A DNA stretch of 64,000 bases from Opisthorchis felineus (lineage: Eukaryota > Platyhelminthes > Trematoda > Opisthorchiida > Opisthorchiidae). Positions within the stretch are counted from its first letter, which is position 1. Every line of letters starts with the position of its first letter. Below are positions 51,601 through 60,600 of this stretch, one piece after another. The stretch covers positions 87,052 through 151,051 of the forward strand of contig SJOL01004118.1 in NCBI GenBank assembly GCA_004794785.1, in the 5' to 3' direction. The position numbers and the translations under genes are program-made. Below the pieces are notes generated by a model, which ran no database searches, was not told where the DNA came from, and saw only the letters and a list, made by a program, of their open reading frames with translations.

Positions 51601-54600
51601 TGAATCTGACTGCAGCAAAGTGAAGCAAAGAAAGTTACGATCGTCTCAAACTCTGAGCCTACAACCTGGTCTTGTTCAGAAGATCGTCAACTGTTGCGGA
51701 ACACTAAGTTCACAAGTGAATTCACCCCACTCTGTCGCCAAAGCACGTGAGTATCGACCTAATCAACAAGAGCTGCTGCAAGAATGTGGATTCTTACGAA
51801 ATACTTCACTACCCACGAACCCGCACACGTGACGGAGTTTTGGTTTGAAATTTACCGGTAACAAGTGAGACAAGCGGGAATCCCACCCGTGTGACTGAAG
51901 TTTCGTCTACCCCACTTGCCAAACCTGATTGATCTGGCGCGCATCCAAATGGTGAGTTAAACTGTGGGCTTCATCTTCAAAACTATATGATGGCTCCTGA
52001 AACAGTTGATCCTCGTTCCGAAGTCACACCCATTTTTTGAAGTGATGGTAAGATCACATAAGAATGAAGTGAGGCTTTAGCAGAACCCTGTAAAGGCAAC
52101 TTCGGCTTTACGTAACCAAAGCATTTTCGGGATATTACATCTATCCTACAGACCACAACATTTTACAACAACCCGTCAGTAGTATTCATCTTCACTTAGA
52201 TTTGGAAATGGTGCGAACTAGTCGAAGCAAGTTTGCTGCTTGACTGATGCCATTCATAGTGCTGGTGGCGATTGTAACTTGATTCCTAAAACTTCTTAAT
52301 TGGCTTTAGACTTGGCTTTTTACGACAGACGCGACTACTCACCATTTCAATCATCCTCCATGAAACATAAAAGGTCTTCGTCCAACATATCTGGTTCACC
52401 TTTTACTCCTATATCCATTTCAAATAATATCTGGGTCACTAGCCTAGGAGTCTCGATCTGGAGCAGTGTAACGAAAAGACAAACATCCATGTACCGTTTG
52501 TCGGGGCGTTATCCAAACTATCTGATACATGTTCGTACAACTATGACCGATCAGACGGCTTTGAATCATTTTAATGATGGATATATTCTTTCCCCTCCCA
52601 TCTTCGCCCACGTGACGTCTCTGCTACTGACTTTCGACACAGAATTGAATTGAAAAAAAGTGTTTTTCATCAAACGATAATGCTAATCATCGATACCGAC
52701 ACACTGCTATGTTCTTGTCAATTTGCAAAACCAGTTACACCTATGAGATTGTTAGAATGGTTGTGACTTATGTGTCTGTGTCCTTCCTTTCGGTGATCTC
52801 AAACGATCACGCTGGAAAACCATCTTGCCCATCTAGGATACCCGGGTACCGGAGGATACTGATCCGAACCAACCGGTACGATCAATCGAGCATGTGTGAA
52901 TAGCGGTAAAAGGAGAAAAGCTGTAAACCTCCAAGATCATTTGGTGTCCCATGACATATGTTAGCCAGAACCACAACAAAAATCGTGACAAGAAAATTCG
53001 AGACGCTACTTTCATGATCTTTGCGGGAAGACGGGTCCGATTCGGGATGAGGGTAAAACGTGGAACCATATAAAAAACGTTCGCGCAAGCACCGTTCTGA
53101 CGAGCGGCCACATGATATGTATTGATTACGAGTATTCTAACGCCGAAGTTCAAGGCTAACTATGTCAATGCATGATTGGAAAACGTGTAAGACGTCATTA
53201 ACTTGTTCACGGCTGGTTCTCTCCTATTATGACTCATGTATTCGTGTTTTTTTGTATTTATATGTTTTGTCTCAAGTCAAGCACAAGGAATTCGATTTTG
53301 AGGAGCTACTAGCGGTGAAACGTACAGGGCCGATCAACATATTCTTAGGCATCAATAAACTGCCAAAGACGAATTTCGCCCTCGTAGGTGGCTTCTATTC
53401 CCACCGTACTAGCATTGCTAAACAAATAACCCTAAACGGTTCCCGATGCTCATGAGGCTCATGCTGTTCTGAAGAACGAAATAACGTGAGCCCACAGTCG
53501 ACGCCTTGAGCAGGCAACGTTACCAGAACTATCAGTAGGAGGTCATCTGTCAAAGATAAGCCCACACAAAAAACAAAATAATGCAGCATTCTTAAAAGTA
53601 AAGCGGGTTGAAGACAGAATACAGGCGACAGATGAGCACTAAGAACAAAAAGAAGCTGTGAATAAAATTGGTAATTTTTTTACCAGGCTAACACACTGTT
53701 ACACAAGCTGCTTTCCGCTGCAACGAGAGGAATCAATGCTATTGGGTAAGTATTAGTATTCAGATATCCAATAATTTTGTTGAATGTACTTGGTGACCAC
53801 TCCCTAGCAAGTGCTTTGTCGTAGCACTTCTTCGCTTTACAGCCTTGGATTTCCAGAATTATTTGGGTGGGTGTGCACCCATCCGTTTTCCAAAGTGCCT
53901 CATGGTCTGTACCTTGTTATGAAGCTATGGTCAAATGGACAAATAATGCCTCATATGGCAAATATATTTGATTGCCTCGGAACATGCACGATTTCTTTGG
54001 AAACAAAAAGTGGCAGCGTCACACACACCCTTATAAGTGGTGCATTAAAGGATGTTCGATAAAGAGCGAGATTTGACTGATATTCACATCACATGTCCCT
54101 TTTGGTTTCGTATACTAACCTGTTAATTTAGATGGGTATCTTCATAAACGAGAGACTCAGCTGAGTCTCCCGTGAAAACCAAATTGATATGCAAATGAGA
54201 GTATTTGTCGAGATAGATGGCTATCTGTTTTCACGTCTGTTATAAGGGCGTGCTTCATGTTCTCTTGTCACCTGTTTCAACTGGATACAGTTCACAAGTA
54301 TTCGCCTTTTCTGTATGGGCGATAAACCTTTATAGAGCATCCATTGTCCAGTCTACGTTGACTTCTGTCTGTACCACTGACATCGAGGGAGGTCATAGGC
54401 TGACGTGTTCCATGTCGACGGTAAACTTCAATTTTTTTTAGAGATGGTTCTGGCTGACCACTAAACCCACTGTAGTTATCCGTGGTTAACCTATATAAAA
54501 GATTGAGCCCTGGATAGTTCATGGGTGCATCTTCCAATAGTGTATCAAGAGGACTCGCCACTGTTTAATAGTTCATAGGACGCCCTATTAAACGAAAACT

Positions 54601-57600
54601 GTCCGTTTCATATACTAATTCTAAGGAGTGTAAACAAATCGTTCAAATGGAGTACAACAAAAATGTTATTTGCTGTGGAGCAGCTAATTTTGATGGCCCG
54701 TTAGAACACACATAAGCCAGCAAGTACCGAAATAATTTCAGAAAGCCAAGACAGGAAACCCAGCAAGTTCAAGAATAAAACACATTCTAGAAGGCACTCA
54801 CCAGGTAGACTTCGCAGCAGCCTTCAAAATGACTACACAAGAATGTTTAGTGAACATTGCTGAAGCCTTTGCTAATCATCCCCGATTATGTAGCAAGAAA
54901 CAGTTTGTGACAGAGACTGCGTTAACATGGAAGGAAACTATAAGTTTTAACCAGTTTTGTTTTATTTACACAGTTCACTTATTCGGTGATTTTCGCTATC
55001 ACGCTGATTTCCACCAATACTACTGACCATACTAATATAAAACACACTAATGGCAGCATGAGATATCACTCGTGAGATAGATACCATTTTTTACTTCTGA
55101 ATGTGTCATGAACGACTGCCGGTTAGTCCCATGAACAACTGCCATTGACGTTTCAGTCGCAAGGTTACCGTAGTCAACCGTTTACCAACACCAGTGAATC
55201 ATGTTAATCATACATTAACTTCCAGAGGTTCCTTGGCCTCTTTCACACGTCATGTGGCCTCTGAAGATTTGTACCTACAAGTCAATAATCTGTCATCGCA
55301 ATACTAACTAGGGATTGAAATATATGGGCTTGATATACTTGATACGTCGATTTTGACTCTGGAGAAAAACACTCAAGGGGAACAAAAAGGACGAGGGGAT
55401 TCTGTGGGTACAGAGTTCTTCTCAATTGCAAACACTCCGGAACTACAGAAAGTACACTTTCAGGTTCTCAAGATGGTTGATTTACTCCATAAAAGGAAAT
55501 AACAACTGTTCTATGCCAGCAACCCAATTTTATTAGTCGACTGAAACAACAAAGAGTTTGTGTCATTAGCACAGCCCATACACCAACTAGTCACACCAGT
55601 GAACACTTTTTAACTTCACACTGACTTGACTTAACCGATAATTCACCTTGGATATGCACACACACACATGAGACATATCACGGATGAGATACTAACTGAA
55701 GGGTGAAGCAAGGCCCGATAGGCCATTATCTCCTGAATTACACAAACTACGTCGTCGTGATAAATTATTTTGTTTGGCAGATTTAATTCGTAACTATATG
55801 AAAAAACTCTAGTTGGGGCTGACGACCATCATACAGTTTCATCACGTGTGAATCACAAATAGCTGGAGCATTCGCTTTGAACGAAACGAAAAATTTTGCT
55901 GCACCCGCATGAACGCTGACAAAGTAAGTCAATATATCAGCGAAATTCCAGTCCACCAGTAGCATAATCAGGCGACAAGGTCTTGTGTCGGATCGTGTCT
56001 TTTCTTCCTCTAGTAATCGCAATACCGGTGATGGGAGTGGAATGCGAAATCGCGTCGGGAGATCCCTGTTAATTAACAGTCGATTTCGGCAAAGTTCGCA
56101 GGTAATAAATGTTTGCCATGGTAAATTATGCCCTTATTTTCTTGAATGAACACACTGCTACTCTTTGATAGGCTCATGAGTAGTGTGTTCTGTCAAGAAA
56201 ATACACTTAACATCTCCAAAGCCGTAGCAACTGGAACAGAAGACGGCCCCTATAGAATACATCCAGCATAGAATATCATAAACCAGAGTCTATTGAGTCT
56301 TCAGTTAACATCAAAGCAATTCGTGATTATCCTCTTAATCTGTTTACATGCGGAATCGCGGGTCGGACCGGTATAATCCAAATTCCAGGGATACAGTAAA
56401 CCTGAACGCGTAACGCATTGGGGCGCAATAACAAACAACACTTTTGACAAGTCAGCGCATGGAACGACGATGTAACTTGTCGAGAATCGAGACGCGTACC
56501 GATGGCAAAATCACTCTGCCAACAGCGATGTGCTCTCAAAGAGGGTGAATGGAGGCGTTTTGATAACAAAATTACACAGTCCGGAGAGTTGCTGTCTGAT
56601 CAGCGCAATTGTGGATGTAGGATCTTTTTTTAAACGAACGGGAGGAAGGAATCCGTTGAGCTTCTCTGGTATGACGTATTTCTGCGATAAGGCATTCACT
56701 TATGGCAAAGTGGTGTTGCAGGACTCAAGTAACCTATTTATACGACAAGCTTCATTTTCCTGGCCTTACGGACTAGGAAGAATAGTGTTTATCTGTCAAC
56801 CGACACAGCAACTCCGAAACAGAAGAATGTACTAGTGGGTGACAGTTCTGACAAGTTGTCCGAAGTAACAACATTTACTCAGAGTTAGATCGGTTCAGCA
56901 ACCTTTAGGTATGCACGTGTGTTTCTAGAGATACAATGCGTAGAACACAAATAAACCATCAACACTTCACCAAAAACAAGATTATTCTGTCAAAGATGCT
57001 GTGCAATCAAATGCTGTTAGCGGAAGATGAAGATGTGCACCATGTTCCAGTCACGTGACCAAAGCGGCAGCCTTCGATTTACTCTCAGCCAATTCGATGT
57101 ATGGTCGTTCCTTGATCCCAAAGGCAGTGACAATCAAAAGCGAACTAGCGTGCCCGATGAAACGGTCAGATTGACAGAAGTGATGAACAAAGACCAACTT
57201 CCCATCAGTAGAGCAATGTCTCGAGAACCTGATCGGATGTAAGAAATTTATCGTGGTTCTGTTCGATTGGTTTGGCTGGAAACTTGGTGATGAAATAGCC
57301 CCCAAGGAAACCTCTCTACGGTGAACAAAACTGCGGCAATACAAAAGTGTTTGTGCTTGCTACAGTTGAGGGACCTGTTTTTGCACCACTTCTGGAAACT
57401 ATTTGTTTAAAGCACATACTGAGAAAATGATACCAGGAATTCACATAGGCCGTCAGAGACTAACGTGTATGTCTCTGTAAGTCCGAATCGATATCACTTT
57501 ATGTTTTCCAGTCAACCTCGTACCGCCCGACTGCAACTTTCCCATGTTATAGCAGTGAAGCACCAGTGTTCCCATCTAGTATTTCTGACGATGATGAAGG

Positions 57601-60600
57601 TTTCCATGTGATTTTTAACTGTTACTTTACATTTCTACGAAGTTATTTCCTCCTATTGTAGATAAGCTACTGACCTGCTCGGTCGCGATGTTGAGTCTCG
57701 GCTACTCGAATTTCATCCAAATCAGTCAGCTGATATCATCAAACGTACTTAACCCTAAGTCGTACCACTGGCGATTTCAAACTACGTCTTTATTTCGTCC
57801 ATATCAGAAGCAGAACATGCATAAGACTCCATTACGATTGCATGTTGTTTTGTTTTCACGGTAGTTGACATGGCATTCGAGTACAAACTCGACACTGTCC
57901 TCGACTTTGACCACAACAACATGGTAAGAGACACTAAAAATAATCTTCTGTTTAGCGAAACGTTGCCCAGCAATAAATCCACCGATTGTTTACCAAACCT
58001 CTCTGAAACGATCTGTTTATCCCGTTCTCTGAACAAAGCAGGGGTGAATGGGTGTTTAAATAAATCCCAAAAAACGGCGATAAGACGAGCACAGCGAGTT
58101 GACACGTCGTCGAGTCATTGAAATTTTGATAGTGGTTACAATGTTTTTATTTATTTGAAATCATCTAGTCTTGCATTACAACCTGGGAAGGTATGCGTCA
58201 ACCCGGCTGAACATCATTAGTCAATGAGGTAATAATCCGTTTTGGTGTGAAAAAATGTGCACACCAAGTGGTTCATTGATCGCAATGTGGTAAAATGCTC
58301 CACGTCTGCGCTGCTGAACGACTCACGCATTTGTATTATGTCCAAGCGGTTATCACCCCTAAGCATTCAGTGACACTTTCACGGCGAAACAGTGCTCTCA
58401 GAACGATAATGTGGATGGTGAAGATATATCCGATGTGGGAAAAAGGAAGTTCGTTTATGTTGAGGTTGATAACTGATAATCTAATGATGGCCTCAACGTT
58501 GATGAACTAGTAATATCTGTAAAAGCGCAATGTCAGCTGATAATGCTCGTTCACAATGTAGAATTAGGCCTCGGGTTATTGTTCACACTAACACTAAGAA
58601 TATAGATTATATCTGCTTGCATGGGTAGTGGGAGATCCAAGACTGAAGAAGATTTCCAGGATTATACGACTTTCGACACTGGTAAATTTCATACAGCTCG
58701 GTCACACCTGCTTGAAGTGTTGGCATCCAATGGGAATAAGTTGGAGTTCAGAGGAATGGTTACAGATGGTAGGGCCAATATTCTCAATATTGCAAGGTGA
58801 TAAAGCTGGGAAAAGCACATACTGTATTCTCCAGAGGTTGCTAACAGAATTTAATGAGACGTAGGTCAGCTTTCGTTTTTCCAGAACGTTATTTACAAAT
58901 TCGCTCAGGTGTGGTACTTTGACAATATTATTACGATTCTGAGACCTATGAAGAGTCACTGTTAGTTGTGTGTTCCAGGACAATAACGTAATCCGAAACC
59001 ATTCATTGGGCTACGTGAAAAACCGATTGCACACCATTCGGAAATGGAAGGATACGAAATATACTATGTGGTTAACAGTAAATGAAATTTCATGTTCATT
59101 GACCTACATTGCAGATTATTCATACAGTTCATCCCAACACGATCGGGGACCAAAGGCTTAGGATAGATGGATTCAACTTTGTTAGTTTATAAGTCCAAAC
59201 GCAGTATACATTCTCATGCATTTGGGCAATCTCTACTACAGACAAATAATAAACAGTGTGAATCTTATGACTGGCAAACGGGTTAGTTGTTTCTGACAAA
59301 ATAATGGTGGTGAACACTCAAATAGATTGGAATCCAGAGCGGGAAGGATGGTTCTTGCCAGCCCCACCACAGGTTCTTTGAAATGAGTATTTTTGTGGCC
59401 GGTGCTCCGGGACGGAAGTGGGGTTAATCCCGCACTTTTGGGCCAGCAAATGGGAAGTGGCCAGTACGAAGGAGGACAGAAATTGGAGGAATTTCGAACC
59501 TTCGGTCACCAAGAGAAACGCACTAAGCCAATCAAAACGGTCAGGAATTATGCCCTGCCCGGGGGTGCTAACTGAGTCGTCCCTTGTGTTCTTTGTGATG
59601 CAAAATACGACGACAAATCCCAACGAGGGACGAGTTCCGGAGATTCACTGAGGCTGATAAGTCTTTTAAGAAATTTCCATCCGTCTTCATCTCGTTAAGC
59701 GGTTTTGTGCCACCACGGAATGTGCTCGTATAGCTGCGGCCGATAAAGTGCGTTCAAGTGCACATGCGGCGTGCAAGTGCGTGGTTAGTTGAGTAAGTGC
59801 CTCAGTACTGAGACATGTTTGGTTGTTGGTCTGTTTGCCGAGCTTGGCAGTTGGATTGCAAACGTTTCATCACCAATCGAGGTGATATCGTCAGTGCGAG
59901 GTTGAGTGGGCTTACCTAACCCGATTGGTGGTGAAACGTTTGCAATCCAACTGCCAAGCTCTGCGAACAGACTAACAACCAGGCAGCGCACCCGAGCTAC
60001 CTATATTCCACAACATTGACTGAGACATGTACTGAGACTGGTACGAAAGGAAGAGTGGAGTTCCATTAGTCCCGAAACGACCTACCTATCTACTCCAAGT
60101 CAGTTGTCCCAATCCAGATGAATATGTTTTAAACTTTACTTGACGAGCCGCGCATACAATTTGGCGGCGTTTTAGTCTCAAAAAGCGAGTTAGACATTTA
60201 CGTCAAAACGCTGTACTGCTGACCATCCAGTAAAGTTGGTTTTGACTAGTTTCCAAGATCGTATTAACTTTGGGAATCCTAGACAACGTGAACTATTCCA
60301 TCCAGGGACCAGGTGACATTGAAGCACGTAGTTGGCAGATGTGCTGGTTAAATCTAATTAGTTTATTCCATTGTACTGCTAGATGACATCATTTCCACTC
60401 TTTTGAAAGCTGTAGCTGAGTGCATTGGCGAGAAACGCCATGCGATCAACAGAAGCATACGACAGACCGAATCCAGTGTACCTAATGGACCACACACGCT
60501 ATCTGATCTAACAAGAATGTAGCAGTCCCACAGTAGTCGTACAACATGCCTGCACTTAAGGGTGAGTAGCGCAGTGCATCGAAATTTTCATTATTTATCA

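Noticed and set aside
52300..52653. 117-codon plus-strand frame
   Set aside because: No recognised motif, no convincing splice borders and a low-complexity Ser-rich start; probably chance.
57027..57344. Overlapping plus and minus frames ([18 protein letters not shown] / [20 protein letters not shown])
   Set aside because: Both strands are open and neither has start, splice or family support; possibly an old repeat, not reported as a gene.
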